NCBI RefSeq assembly: GCF_018861315.1
Contig: NZ_JAHLDL010000005.1
Coordinates: 1 to 64,000, forward strand
DNA: 64,000 nucleotides
Direction of reading: 5' to 3'
Source of the DNA: Clostridium bowmanii
Lineage (GTDB): Bacteria > Bacillota > Clostridia > Clostridiales > Clostridiaceae
Numbering within the stretch: position 1 is the stretch's first letter; every line of letters begins with the position of its first letter. Positions 54,782-64,000 of this stretch are shown piece by piece. Under the pieces are notes generated by a model. It searched no databases and was not told the origin of the DNA. It worked only from the letters and a program-made list of their open reading frames with translations. The translations under genes and the position numbers were made by a program.

Positions 54782-55993
54782 TTATAATGATGAATAATCA
54801 CCATTCCAAACGATTTCACGGAAAAATTCTGGGTCAGTATTGCCCTCTGTTGAGAATATTAGAACCTTTGAGTTTTCATCAAGCTTTAAAGCTTGTTTTA
54901 AATCTTTTAAATCTTCATTTTGCATAATGTTAAACAAAATACCCATTGTTACAGCTCCAGATTCACCAGAAATAACTCTAGGGTCTCCCTTAAGTGGTAC
55001 AGCAAGTATTCTCATACCATTAGCAGAAATATTATCAGGACAAGATACAAAGAAGGAACTGTTATTTTTCAAAATATCCCATGCAATTGTATTTGGTTCG
55101 CCGCAAGCAAGTCCTGCCATGATTGTTTGCATATCATCAGTAACGATTCTTATATCTCCATCTTTAGCAGCAGCAGAGCGGAATATGCAATCAGCTTTAT
55201 TTGGCTCTACTACAGTAACTATTGGGGGGTTATCAGGATAAACATTTGCAAAATATCCTTGAACTGCACCAGCAAGAGAACCTACACCTGCCTGTATGAA
55301 AATATGAGTGGGTGCATCACAATTATCTTTATGTAATTGATTATTAGCCTCCATTGCCATTGTTCCATAACCTTGCATAATCCAAGAAGGTATTTCTTCA
55401 TAACCTTCCCAAGCTGTATCTTGAATAACTACAGAACTCGGAACTTTTGCTGATTCTGCCATTGCAATACGGACACATTCATCGTAATTTACTTCTTCTA
55501 TTGTAGCTGTAGCATTTTCCTTTTGAATGTTTTTAAGTCTAATTTCAGATGAACCTTTAGGCATAAAAACAACACATTTTTGGTTTAACTTATTAGCTGC
55601 CCATGCAAGACCTCTTCCGTGATTTCCATCAGTCGCAGTAAAGAAAGTTGTCTGACCGAATTCATTAAGAAGTTCTTTTGATGTAATAACATCATAAGGA
55701 AGCTGCGATATATCCTTATCTAATTGTTTTGCTATGTAACGACCTATAGCATAAGAGCCACCTAAGACTTTAAAAGCATTTAATCCAAATCTAAAAGATT
55801 CATCTTTTACATAAAGTTTTTTAAGTCCAAGGAATTTAGCCATATTATCTAGTTTGGCTAAAGGCGTTTCAGTATACTCCGGGAAACTTTTATGAAAAGA
55901 AGCTGCTTTAGCAACGTTTTCATGAGACATTATATTAAGATTTTTATCACAGGTTTTAGGAAGTTCATTCCGTAACCACTTTATTTTGTTCAT
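54782..55993 (-). CDS. ygeX: Diaminopropionate ammonia-lyase YgeX
   Basis: 403 aa. PLP enzyme that splits 2,3-diaminopropionate to pyruvate and two ammonia. PLP lysine in GLNAFKVLGGSYA near residue 78, TDGNHGRGLAWAANKL near 120-135, and the glycine-rich phosphate loop AGVGSLAGAVQG near 231-242. It is the first gene of the minus-strand purine operon, preceded by GGAGG and by a promoter with a variant operator. It produces the central metabolite (pyruvate) of the pathway. Confidence 0.95.
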   Translation of the reverse strand: MNKIKWLRNELPKTCDKNLNIMSHENVAKAASFHKSFPEYTETPLAKLDNMAKFLGLKKLYVKDESFRFGLNAFKVLGGSYAIGRYIAKQLDKDISQLPYDVITSKELLNEFGQTTFFTATDGNHGRGLAWAANKLNQKCVVFMPKGSSEIRLKNIQKENATATIEEVNYDECVRIAMAESAKVPSSVVIQDTAWEGYEEIPSWIMQGYGTMAMEANNQLHKDNCDAPTHIFIQAGVGSLAGAVQGYFANVYPDNPPIVTVVEPNKADCIFRSAAAKDGDIRIVTDDMQTIMAGLACGEPNTIAWDILKNNSSFFVSCPDNISANGMRILAVPLKGDPRVISGESGAVTMGILFNIMQNEDLKDLKQALKLDENSKVLIFSTEGNTDPEFFREIVWNGDYSSL

Positions 55994-56311
55994 AACAAAA
56001 CCTCCAAAAATTTTATTTCGATATATTTATGTAATAGTAGATTAGATCCTTTTAATACTTGCAATAAGTTTATCCAAAATTATCAAAAATCCATGAATTA
56101 TTTAAATTTTGCAAATATTTTATAAATTAAGTATATCAGTATGCTTTTTAAAAATCAATGGGAAAATACAAATATTTTTTAAACTTACAAAAATTTTAGA
56201 AATAAATTGAAAATGTTTAAAAACAATGGTAAAATAAATTTAGAATAATGAAAATAATTAGAACAATTAATTAATTTTGTATTACATTAAATATATTATA
56301 GGAGGGACAGT
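55994..56311. promoter_or_regulatory. Divergent promoter region of ygeX operon and ssnA operon
   Basis: Minus strand: TTGATT (56158-56153), 17 nt, TATACT (56135-56130), with TGTATT 6 nt upstream of the -35 box. Plus strand: TTGAAA (56207-56212), 17 nt, extended TGG then TAAAAT (56230-56235), with TTTTAGAAAT just upstream, a one-base-short variant of TTTTGTAAAT. Both resemble the ade promoter. One regulator could control both operons from here. Confidence 0.65.
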
Positions 56312-57643
56312 ATGATACTAATAGGTAATGGTACGTTATTTACAAGAGATGATAAGAATACATTTATTGAAGATGGGTGTGTTTGCATTGATGCTAATAT
56401 TATTGTAGATTTAGGAAGCACGGAGCAAATGAAGAAAAAGTACCAGGGAGCTGAGTTTGTAGATGCTAAAAATGGTTTAATTATGCCAGGATTAATTAAT
56501 ACTCATCATCACATATATAGTGCCTTTGCTAGGGGGCTTTCTATTAATGGTTATAACCCTAAAGGTTTTAAAGACATTCTTGAGGGAATGTGGTGGAGAA
56601 TAGATAGATTATTAACACTGGAAGATACAAAATATAGTGCATATGCAACCTATTTAGATTGTATAAGAAACGGTGTTACAACTGTCTTTGATCACCATGC
56701 AAGTTACGGTAGTACTTGCGGAAGTTTATTTCAAATAGCAGATGTAGCTAAAGAGCTAGGTATTCGTACATCTCTATGTTATGAAGTTTCCGATAGAGAT
56801 GGACAGGAAAAAATGAAACAAGCTGTAAGTGAAAACGTTGACTTTATGAAGTCGGCAAAAAATGATCGTTCTGATATGCAGAAGGGAATGATGGGACTTC
56901 ATGCATCCTTTACATTAAGTAATAAAACTCTTGAGTATTGTGCTGAAAATATGCCATATGATGCTGGATACCATATTCATACAGCTGAAGGTATAGATGA
57001 TGTATACGATTCTCTTAAAAAATATAATAAAAGATTAGTTAACCATTTATTCGACTTTGATATTTTAGGTAGTAAGACTATTGCAGTTCACTGTATACAT
57101 ATAAATCCTTCTGAGATGGACTTATTAAAGGAAAGGGATACAATGGTAGTTCATAATCCCGAATCTAATATGGGCAATGCTGTAGGCTGTACACCTGTTC
57201 TAGAACTTATAAAAAAAGGATTGACTGTAGGTCTTGGAACTGATGGATATACCAGTGACATGTTTGAGTCCATGAAGGTTGCAAACATTTTGCACAAGCA
57301 CCAGAACTGTGACCCAACAGTTGCATGGGGCGAAGTACCACAAATGATTTTTGATAACAATGCAAAGATTGCAGGTAGATTTTTTGAAAAACCATTGGGA
57401 GTTATAAAAAAAGGTGCTTATGCAGATATTATAGTAGCAGAATACGATCCATTAACTCCATTAAACGCAAATAATGCTAATTCTCATATTCTATTTGGTA
57501 TTAATGGAAGATGCGTAACAACCACTATGATAAATGGTAAAGTTCTTATGAAGGACCGTAAAATAATTGTTGCTGATTCTGAAAAAATCATGGCAAAATC
57601 AAGAGAAGTGTCAAATGAATTATGGAGTAGAATAAATAAATAA
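56312..57643 (+). CDS. ssnA: SsnA-type aminohydrolase
   Basis: 443 aa. Amidohydrolase fold: metal motif NTHHHIYSAFARG near residues 64-76, GLHASFTLS near 193, a YHIHTAEG His near 225, IAVHCIHI near 252 and GLGTDGYTSDMF with metal Asp near 312. SsnA is part of the conserved yge/ygf purine set and is thought to deaminate or open a purine-derived intermediate. It is complete, unlike the amidohydrolase pseudogene at 46942. It lies 19 nt before ygfK. Confidence 0.93.
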   Translation: MILIGNGTLFTRDDKNTFIEDGCVCIDANIIVDLGSTEQMKKKYQGAEFVDAKNGLIMPGLINTHHHIYSAFARGLSINGYNPKGFKDILEGMWWRIDRLLTLEDTKYSAYATYLDCIRNGVTTVFDHHASYGSTCGSLFQIADVAKELGIRTSLCYEVSDRDGQEKMKQAVSENVDFMKSAKNDRSDMQKGMMGLHASFTLSNKTLEYCAENMPYDAGYHIHTAEGIDDVYDSLKKYNKRLVNHLFDFDILGSKTIAVHCIHINPSEMDLLKERDTMVVHNPESNMGNAVGCTPVLELIKKGLTVGLGTDGYTSDMFESMKVANILHKHQNCDPTVAWGEVPQMIFDNNAKIAGRFFEKPLGVIKKGAYADIIVAEYDPLTPLNANNANSHILFGINGRCVTTTMINGKVLMKDRKIIVADSEKIMAKSREVSNELWSRINK

Positions 57644-57662
57644 AATAATAGGGGGTTTTACC

Positions 57663-60600
57663 ATGGGTGATAGAATGACACCTATTCCATTTAAAGAATT
57701 AATGGAATGGATAACTTATGAAAATAAAGAGCAGGGAAAAATATTTGGAGTAAACAAGTTTTTTAAAAAGAATGATGATAAGGTGCTTGAAATATTTGGA
57801 GAAAAAATTGAAACTCCTTTTGGACCTGCAGCTGGTCCACATACACAGTTAGCACAAAATATAATTGCAGCATATGTTTCAGGATGTAGATTTTTTGAGT
57901 TAAAAACAGTACAAACTCTTGATGGAGAAGATTTACCTGTGTCAAAGCCTTGTATAAGTGCAGAAGATGAGTGCTACAACGTGGAATGGTCCACAGAACT
58001 TAGAGTAACGCAGGCCTATGATGAATATGTTAAAGCTTGGCTTGCACTAAAAATATTATCAAAAGAGTTAGAGCTAGGAAGCCCAGATGGATTTATTTTT
58101 AATATGAGTGTAGGATACGATTTTAAAGGGATTTCTTCACCTAAAATAGATGAATTTATTATGGGTCTTAAAGATGCATCTAAAAGTAGAATATGGAGGG
58201 AATGCACCTCATACGTATTAGACAATATAAATAAATTTAAAAATATAGATAGTGAATTTGTTAAAAACATATCACCTAGAGTATGTAGATCAATAACTTT
58301 ATCCACATTACACGGATGTCCTGCAAAAGAAATTGAACATATTGCAACATATTTAATAAATGAGAAAGGATTAAACACCTATGTAAAATGTAATCCTACA
58401 TTATTAGGGTATGAATTTGTACGTAAAACCTTAGATAGTATGGGATATGATTACGTTTCATTTGATCAGCATCACTTCAATGAAGACTTACAATTTAATG
58501 ATGCTATTGTTATGTTTAGAAAACTGCAAGATTTAGCAAGCCAAAAGGGATTGTCCTTTGGAGTTAAACTAACTAATACAGTTCCAGCGCTCATTAAAAA
58601 TGCAGAATTACCAGGTGATGAGATGTATATGTCAGGAAAATCTCTATATCCTCTTTCTATAGCTCTAGCATCTATGCTTTCAAATGAATTTGATGGAAAA
58701 TTAAAAATATCTTATTCAGGTGGTGCAGACTTTTTTAATATAGATCATATATTTGAAGCTGGAATATGGCCTATAACTATAGCAACAACATTGTTAAAGG
58801 TTGGTGGCTATCATAGATGTGTTCAAATTGCTGAAAAATTAAGCAAGTTAGAATATGCAAATAAATATGTTATGGATAATGAAAAATTAAATGAGCTAAA
58901 AGATAAATCAGTAAAGGATATTCATCATATAAAACCTATAAAACCAAATTATACTGGAAAAATAAATAAAAAAGTACCGCTAGCGGATTGTTTTATTTCA
59001 GCATGTGAAGTGGGATGTCCTATATCTCAAGATATTCCAGAATACATAAATCTTGTAGATCAAGGGAAACATCTTGAAGCACTAAGGGTTATAGTAGAAA
59101 AAAACCCACTACCATTTATTACGGGAACAATATGTAGCCATGCATGTATGGGCAAATGCATTAGGAATTTCTGCGATGAATCAGTTAATATAAGAAATAT
59201 AAAATTACAAGCAGCAGAAAATGCATATGAGGATTTATTAAAGGAACTTGTAAAAACAGAAAAGAGTGGTGGACGAGTAGCCATAGTCGGTGGAGGAACT
59301 ACAGGTCTTGCAGCAGCATATTTCCTTGCAAGAGAAGGAATGGATGTGACTATCTTCGAGAAAAGGAATGCTTTAGGAGGAATAGTGAATCATATTGTTC
59401 CAGAATTTAGACTGCCACATGACACTGTTCAAAAAGACATTGACCTGGTTTGTAGCCTAGGAATTAAGGTTGAATTAAATTCAGAGCAGAATTCTGTAGA
59501 GAATTTGAAAAAACAAGGATATAAATATGTCTTATTTGCCATTGGTGCGTGGAAACCAGGTAAGTTAAACATCGAAGGTGAAAATGTAATTAATGTACTA
59601 CAATTCTTAGAGAGATTAAGAAGTAAAGATAGTACATTAAACCTTGGAAGAAATGTGGTTGTAGTAGGCGGTGGTAACACTGCTATGGATGCAGCTAGAG
59701 CAGCCAAAAGAGCAGAGGGAGTAGAAACTGTATATTTAGTTTATCGTAGAACTAAAAAATACATGCCTGCAGATATGGAAGAATTGCAGTTAGCGCTCCA
59801 AGATGGAGTAGAATTTAAGGAATTGCTAGCACCAGTTAAGATTACAAAAGGTGTTCTTAGTTGTGAGATTATGGAACTAGGACGACCAGATGAAAGTGGT
59901 AGAAGAAGACCAGTTGCAAGTGGCAAGATGATAGATATACCAGCAGATATTGTTATATCAGCAGTTGGTGAAAAGGTAGATGCTGTAATATTCAAGGAAA
60001 ATAATATTAGTATAAATGAAAAAGAGCAAGCTATTGTAGATGTGGTAACATTAGAAACAAATATTAAAGGGGTATACGTGGCAGGAGATGGATTGCACGG
60101 ACCTGCTACAGTAGTTGAGGGAATAGCCGATGCTACAAAAGTTGCAAGAGCTATAGTTAAACAAGAAAAGAACCATGATTTTTCAATGAAACTAATTGAG
60201 GCAAACACGAATATTAAAGCAATAACAGCTAAAAAGGGTATACTAAAAATGTCCGTAAGTGGCAAAGCAGAATGTGAAAGATGTCTTCAATGTTCAACAG
60301 TATGCGAAGCCTGCGTTGATGTATGTCCTAATCGTGCCAATATTGCTATAAAAGTAAAGGGAAATAGCATGCATCAAATAATTCATGTTGATAAAATGTG
60401 TAATGAGTGTGGAAACTGTGAGATGTTCTGTCCTTATGATAGTGCTCCATATAAAGAAAAATTCACACTATTTGCTAAGGAAGCAGACTTTGAAAATAGC
60501 GAAAACCAGGGATTTGTATTAATAGATAGCGATAAAAAGATTGTAAGAGTTAGACTACAAGATAAGGTTTTAGAAGTTAATTTAACTTCCGATGATACAG

Positions 60601-60665
60601 GAATACCTATAGAAATTGAAAATATGATTTGGGCTGTAATAACAGATTATAGTTATATGATTTAA
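57663..60665 (+). CDS. ygfK: YgfK-type putative selenate reductase / purine-ring reductase subunit
   Basis: 1000 aa. An N-terminal dihydroorotate-dehydrogenase-like barrel (about residues 1-420; TPFGPAAGPHTQ, STLHGCPAKEIE) is joined to a GltD-like part: Cys cluster CEVGCPISQDIP ... CSHACMGKCIRNFC (about 445-510), FAD site VGGGTTGLAAAYFLAREG near 540, NADPH site VVVGGGNTAMDAARAAKR near 660. Two C-terminal 4Fe-4S motifs follow (CERCLQCSTVCEACVDVCP, CNECGNCEMFCP). The old name is selenate reductase subunit; in purine-using anaerobes it is thought to reduce the purine ring or an opened product with NAD(P)H or ferredoxin. Confidence 0.92.
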   Translation: MGDRMTPIPFKELMEWITYENKEQGKIFGVNKFFKKNDDKVLEIFGEKIETPFGPAAGPHTQLAQNIIAAYVSGCRFFELKTVQTLDGEDLPVSKPCISAEDECYNVEWSTELRVTQAYDEYVKAWLALKILSKELELGSPDGFIFNMSVGYDFKGISSPKIDEFIMGLKDASKSRIWRECTSYVLDNINKFKNIDSEFVKNISPRVCRSITLSTLHGCPAKEIEHIATYLINEKGLNTYVKCNPTLLGYEFVRKTLDSMGYDYVSFDQHHFNEDLQFNDAIVMFRKLQDLASQKGLSFGVKLTNTVPALIKNAELPGDEMYMSGKSLYPLSIALASMLSNEFDGKLKISYSGGADFFNIDHIFEAGIWPITIATTLLKVGGYHRCVQIAEKLSKLEYANKYVMDNEKLNELKDKSVKDIHHIKPIKPNYTGKINKKVPLADCFISACEVGCPISQDIPEYINLVDQGKHLEALRVIVEKNPLPFITGTICSHACMGKCIRNFCDESVNIRNIKLQAAENAYEDLLKELVKTEKSGGRVAIVGGGTTGLAAAYFLAREGMDVTIFEKRNALGGIVNHIVPEFRLPHDTVQKDIDLVCSLGIKVELNSEQNSVENLKKQGYKYVLFAIGAWKPGKLNIEGENVINVLQFLERLRSKDSTLNLGRNVVVVGGGNTAMDAARAAKRAEGVETVYLVYRRTKKYMPADMEELQLALQDGVEFKELLAPVKITKGVLSCEIMELGRPDESGRRRPVASGKMIDIPADIVISAVGEKVDAVIFKENNISINEKEQAIVDVVTLETNIKGVYVAGDGLHGPATVVEGIADATKVARAIVKQEKNHDFSMKLIEANTNIKAITAKKGILKMSVSGKAECERCLQCSTVCEACVDVCPNRANIAIKVKGNSMHQIIHVDKMCNECGNCEMFCPYDSAPYKEKFTLFAKEADFENSENQGFVLIDSDKKIVRVRLQDKVLEVNLTSDDTGIPIEIENMIWAVITDYSYMI

Positions 60666-60706
60666 AAGTTGGTGTAATAAAAATCATCACAAAATGGGGT
60701 GCAATA

Positions 60707-63265
60707 ATGTTTGAATTTGTTGTAAATGGTAATAAGGTTAGTACTAGTGAAGATAAAAAGTTAATTACATTTTTAAGAGAAGATTTGAATTTAACATCAG
60801 TAAAAAATGGTTGCTCTGAAGGTGCCTGTGGAACTTGTATGGTTTTAGTTGATGGCCAGGCGAAAAAAGCATGTATTTTAAAAACAAGTAAGCTTGTAGA
60901 TAAAAATATTATAACAGTTGAAGGATTAAGTGGCAGAGAAAAAGATGTATATGGATATGCTTTTATGGAATCAGGGGCAGTTCAATGTGGTTTTTGCACT
61001 CCAGGAATGGTTATAAGTGCAAAGGGCCTTATTGATAAGGTAGAAGATCCAACCGAGGATGAAATAAAAAATGCTTTAAAAAATAATATCTGCCGTTGCA
61101 CGGGATATGCAAAAATAATTGATGCTGTAAAATTAGCTGCTAAAGTAATAAGAGAAAATATACAAGTGTCTGTTTGTAGTTGTAAGGGCTTAGTAGGAGA
61201 AAAATTAAATAGAATTGATGCTGTGGACAAAGTTCTAGGCAAGGCAGAATATGTAGATGATATTCGCATAGATGGTTTGACTTATGGTGGAGCGGTTAGA
61301 ACTAAATATCCACGTGCTTTAGTAAAGTCCATAGATATTAGTGAAGCTAAAAAGTTACAAGGAGTGTATGCAGTAATAACAGCTGATGAACTCCCAGGTA
61401 ATCAAAAGATTGGTCACATTGTAAAGGATTGGGATGTATTAATACCAGTAGGAAGTATAACCCATTGCATAGGAGATGCTATAGTACTAATATCTGCTGA
61501 AACATCAGAAATACTAGAAAAAGCTAAATCGCTAGTTAAAATAGATTTTGAGGAATTAACACCGGTTACTTGTCCAGAAGAGGCACTAAAGGCAAATGCG
61601 CCTCAGATACATGCAACTGGTAATATACTCACAACTGAAAACTTAGTGTTTGGTAATCCAGATAAATATATAAAAAATTCAAAATATGTAATAACAAATA
61701 AATATAGTACGCCATTTACAGAACATGCTTTTTTAGAAACAGAAACATCAGTTGCCCTGCCAGATGGCAATGATGGAATAATAATATATTGCGCAGATCA
61801 GGGAATTTATCAAACACTAAAGGAATGTTCAGAAGCATTAGGAATAGACCAAAGTAAAGTAAGAGTTATAAGCAAAATAGTTGGCGGTGGTTTTGGCGGA
61901 AAAGAAGATATGAGTGTTCAACACCACGCAGCAATTCTTGCTTATTTATCCAAGAGACCTGTAAAGTTTGCCTTAAGTCGAAGGGAAAGTATAATGGTTC
62001 ATCCTAAACGTCATGCTATGGAGATTGAGATGACAACTGCCTGTGATGAAAATGGATATTTGACTGCTATGAAAGCTATTATAATAGCTGATACAGGAGC
62101 CTATGCATCACTAGGTGGACCAGTGCTACAAAGAGCATGCACCCATGCAGCTGGCCCATATAATTATCAAAATATTGATATAGTTGGGAAAGCAGTATAT
62201 ACGAATAATCCGCCAGCTGGTGCATTTAGAGGTTTTGGAGTAACACAGAGTTGTTTTGCAATAGAGAGTAATTTGAATCAGCTTGCAGTAATGGCAGGAG
62301 TAACTCCCTTTGAAATAAGATATAGAAATGCAATTAGGCCAGGTCAGATACTTCCTAATGGTCAAATTGCAGACTCATCTACATCAATTGTAGAAACACT
62401 GGATGCAGTAAGAGAAATTTGCATGCAAAACCCTAAAGCGGGAATAGCTTGTGCTATAAAAAATAGTGGACTTGGGGTTGGCCTTCCTGATGTTGGAAGA
62501 TGTAAATTGATTATAAAGGATGGTAAAGTTTATATTCATACCAGTGCAGCATGTATTGGACAAGGGCTTGGGACTATTTTAACACAAATAGTTTGTGAAA
62601 CTCTTAATATATCACCGGATAAGGTTGTACATGCGGCGCCAGATACTTTGACTTGCCCTAATTCTGGAAATACAACAGCCTCACGTCAAACATTATTCAC
62701 AGGTGAGGCAGCCAAAAGAGCAGCTAGAAAACTTTTAGATGTATTAAGTTATCAAACCTTAGAAAATTTAGAGGGCCAAGAATTCTATGGCGAATTTAAA
62801 GGGATAACTGATAAAATGAATTCGAATAAACAAAATCCTGTAAGTCATGTAGCTTACGGTTATGCTACACATGTTGTTTTGTTAAATGATGAAGGTAAAA
62901 TTGAAAAGGTTATTGCAGTTCATGATGTTGGAACTCCTATAAATCCTAAAAACATTGAGGGACAGATTGAAGGCGGAGTTGTTATGAGCCTTGGATATTC
63001 TCTAACAGAAGATTATCCTCTTAAAAATAGTGTTCCCACTGCAAAATTTGGAACATTAGGATTATTTAAATCAACAGAAATACCAAAAATAGAATCTATT
63101 ATTTTAGGTAGAGGAAACACTAATCTTGCTTATGGGGCAAAAGGAATAGGAGAGATATGTTCAATACCTACTCCTCCTGCTGTGGCTGGTGCATACTATA
63201 ACTATGATGGAGAGTTTAGAACAAAGTTACCACTTACCAATACACCATACAGTAAGAAAAAATAA
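60707..63265 (+). CDS. xdh: Selenium-dependent xanthine dehydrogenase (fused Fe-S and Mo subunits)
   Basis: 852 aa. Residues 1-150: plant-type 2Fe-2S (CSEGACGTCMVLVDG...C) and the second cluster (QCGFCTPGM, CRCTGYAKI). Residues about 165-850: molybdopterin domains with GGGFGGKED near 395, the GAFRGFGVTQ motif near 505, IGQGLGT near 622 and the late GAKGIGE with the catalytic Glu region near 807. There is no FAD domain, so electrons leave by another partner, perhaps YgfK. The length and context with yqeC, ygfK and ygeY mark it as the type with a labile selenium ligand. It oxidises hypoxanthine or xanthine. Confidence 0.93.
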   Translation: MFEFVVNGNKVSTSEDKKLITFLREDLNLTSVKNGCSEGACGTCMVLVDGQAKKACILKTSKLVDKNIITVEGLSGREKDVYGYAFMESGAVQCGFCTPGMVISAKGLIDKVEDPTEDEIKNALKNNICRCTGYAKIIDAVKLAAKVIRENIQVSVCSCKGLVGEKLNRIDAVDKVLGKAEYVDDIRIDGLTYGGAVRTKYPRALVKSIDISEAKKLQGVYAVITADELPGNQKIGHIVKDWDVLIPVGSITHCIGDAIVLISAETSEILEKAKSLVKIDFEELTPVTCPEEALKANAPQIHATGNILTTENLVFGNPDKYIKNSKYVITNKYSTPFTEHAFLETETSVALPDGNDGIIIYCADQGIYQTLKECSEALGIDQSKVRVISKIVGGGFGGKEDMSVQHHAAILAYLSKRPVKFALSRRESIMVHPKRHAMEIEMTTACDENGYLTAMKAIIIADTGAYASLGGPVLQRACTHAAGPYNYQNIDIVGKAVYTNNPPAGAFRGFGVTQSCFAIESNLNQLAVMAGVTPFEIRYRNAIRPGQILPNGQIADSSTSIVETLDAVREICMQNPKAGIACAIKNSGLGVGLPDVGRCKLIIKDGKVYIHTSAACIGQGLGTILTQIVCETLNISPDKVVHAAPDTLTCPNSGNTTASRQTLFTGEAAKRAARKLLDVLSYQTLENLEGQEFYGEFKGITDKMNSNKQNPVSHVAYGYATHVVLLNDEGKIEKVIAVHDVGTPINPKNIEGQIEGGVVMSLGYSLTEDYPLKNSVPTAKFGTLGLFKSTEIPKIESIILGRGNTNLAYGAKGIGEICSIPTPPAVAGAYYNYDGEFRTKLPLTNTPYSKKK

Positions 63266-63340
63266 AATAAAATGTAGATTATTGTTCACTGTTAACTAAA
63301 AAAACAAGTTAGCAGTTGCTAATTTTAATTAACCATATTC

Positions 63341-63378
63341 AAAAAATAACTAGTATACTGACTAGTTATTTTTTGGAT
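63341..63378 (+). terminator. Terminator after xdh
   Basis: 14-bp stem AAAAAATAACTAGT / ACTAGTTATTTTTT with a 7-nt loop, the right arm ending in six Ts. It lies only 22 nt before the yqeC start, so it may be partly read through. Confidence 0.75.
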
Positions 63379-63399
63379 ATTAATGAGTGGGTGACCATA

Positions 63400-64000
63400 T
63401 GAAGCTAAGTAAATATATTGGATTAGTGAAAAAGGATATTTTATCTATTGTTGGAGCAGGTGGGAAAACAACCATGATGTTTAAACTTGCAGAAGAGCTT
63501 AGAAAGAGTAATAAAATTTTAGTAACCACAACCACAAAGATATATCTTCCATCATTAGATAAATATGATTTCATCTGTACTGATAAATATGATTTTTTTA
63601 GATATTCTAGTATGAATGAAAATGGAATTTATGTATTAGGATTAGGAATAAATGATGAAAATAAAATATTAGGACTCAGTTTAAAAGACTTAGATGAGTT
63701 AGTACCTTATTTTGACTATATATTAATAGAAGCAGATGGAGCGAAGGAAAAAAGCTTAAAAGCATGGAGTGAATTTGAACCAATTATACACTGGAAAACT
63801 ACAAAAACTATAGGTATAATGGATATACAATCATTAGGAATGATAATCAATGAGGACAATATTCATAGAAGTAAAATATTCTGTGAAATAACTGGTGCTA
63901 AAATGGGGAATACTGTTAATCTTAAGCACCTAACTGAGCTAATATTGAATCCACTAGGATTGTTCAAGGCAGCGAAGGGAGAAAAAATATTATTTATCAA
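63400..64000 (+). CDS. yqeC: Selenium cofactor biosynthesis protein YqeC (partial)
   Basis: The frame runs open from ATG 63400 off the window end (200 codons seen). P-loop IVGAGGKTTMMFKLAEEL near residues 17-34, TTTTKIYLP near 44-52, and LIEADGAKEKSLKAW near 108-122 (Walker B-like region). YqeC is found with YqeB next to selenium-dependent molybdenum hydroxylases and is thought to help make or insert the labile selenium cofactor. This supports the selenium assignment of the upstream dehydrogenase. Confidence 0.9.

Overview
The window looks like chromosomal DNA of a strictly anaerobic, low-GC, spore-former-type Firmicute, most likely a Clostridium. The reasons are the AT-rich bases, strong AGGAGG ribosome sites, intrinsic terminators with T-runs, two kinds of [FeFe]-hydrogenase, a thiolase, a TM1266-like hydrogenase regulator, and a purine-fermentation cluster of the yge/ssnA/ygfK type. 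I see no rRNA, tRNA, CRISPR array, transposase or prophage; the only phage-like gene is a lone holin-family gene.

Layout. 1-1014: end of a peptide-type ABC importer. 1262-2464: HI0933-type flavoprotein, followed by a decayed cupin (DUF985) gene at 2529-2834. 3118-10167: a GAF-domain histidine kinase, the dhaKLM dihydroxyacetone kinase operon, a second orphan kinase and a TPR protein. 10521-15566: a GlnK/GlnL (YcbA/YcbB)-type two-component pair and two tandemly duplicated gltS glutamate carriers. 15802-19106: a sigma-54 activator, a good sigma-54 promoter and a thiolase. 19263-20633: pssA and a polysaccharide deacetylase. 20968-30539: hydrogenase block, with a TM1266-like regulator, hydF, a [2Fe-2S] protein, a HydS-type sensory hydrogenase and a PP2C phosphatase on the plus strand, facing the electron-bifurcating hydrogenase genes hydC-hydB-hydA on the minus strand. 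31126-33866: an unknown protein, a 26-residue hydrophobic peptide, a membrane HD-GYP protein and a DUF5317 protein. 33939-40962: MCP, CopZ-like protein, holin-like protein, YfcE phosphoesterase, putative nuclease-fold protein, L,D-transpeptidase and 2-hydroxyacid dehydrogenase.

41020-64000 is a purine-use island: a PLP enzyme with a YheO/DauR-type regulator, adenine deaminase, three purine permeases, carbamate kinase, YgeW, YgeY, YgeX, SsnA, YgfK, selenium-dependent xanthine dehydrogenase and the start of yqeC. Purines would be imported, deaminated and hydroxylated, the ring reduced and opened, and the fragments turned into pyruvate, ammonia and carbamoyl phosphate, the last giving ATP through carbamate kinase. 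No hydantoinase (hyuA) is in the window. Two further purine genes here are wrecks (an 8-oxoguanine-deaminase-like gene and an xdh fragment).

The most interesting signals outside the genes are these. (1) Three promoters in the purine island carry TGTAAA exactly 5 nt upstream of the -35 box, and two more carry weaker versions, which defines a candidate regulon that includes the regulator gene itself. (2) Two ~190-210 bp palindromic elements share an identical 20-mer loop while their stems differ by paired changes. (3) A different 282-bp palindromic element precedes hydF. (4) A sigma-54 promoter lies in front of the thiolase. (5) A 26-aa peptide ending in TWMW precedes the HD-GYP gene. (6) Three gene remnants each appear to keep both ends but lack the middle.
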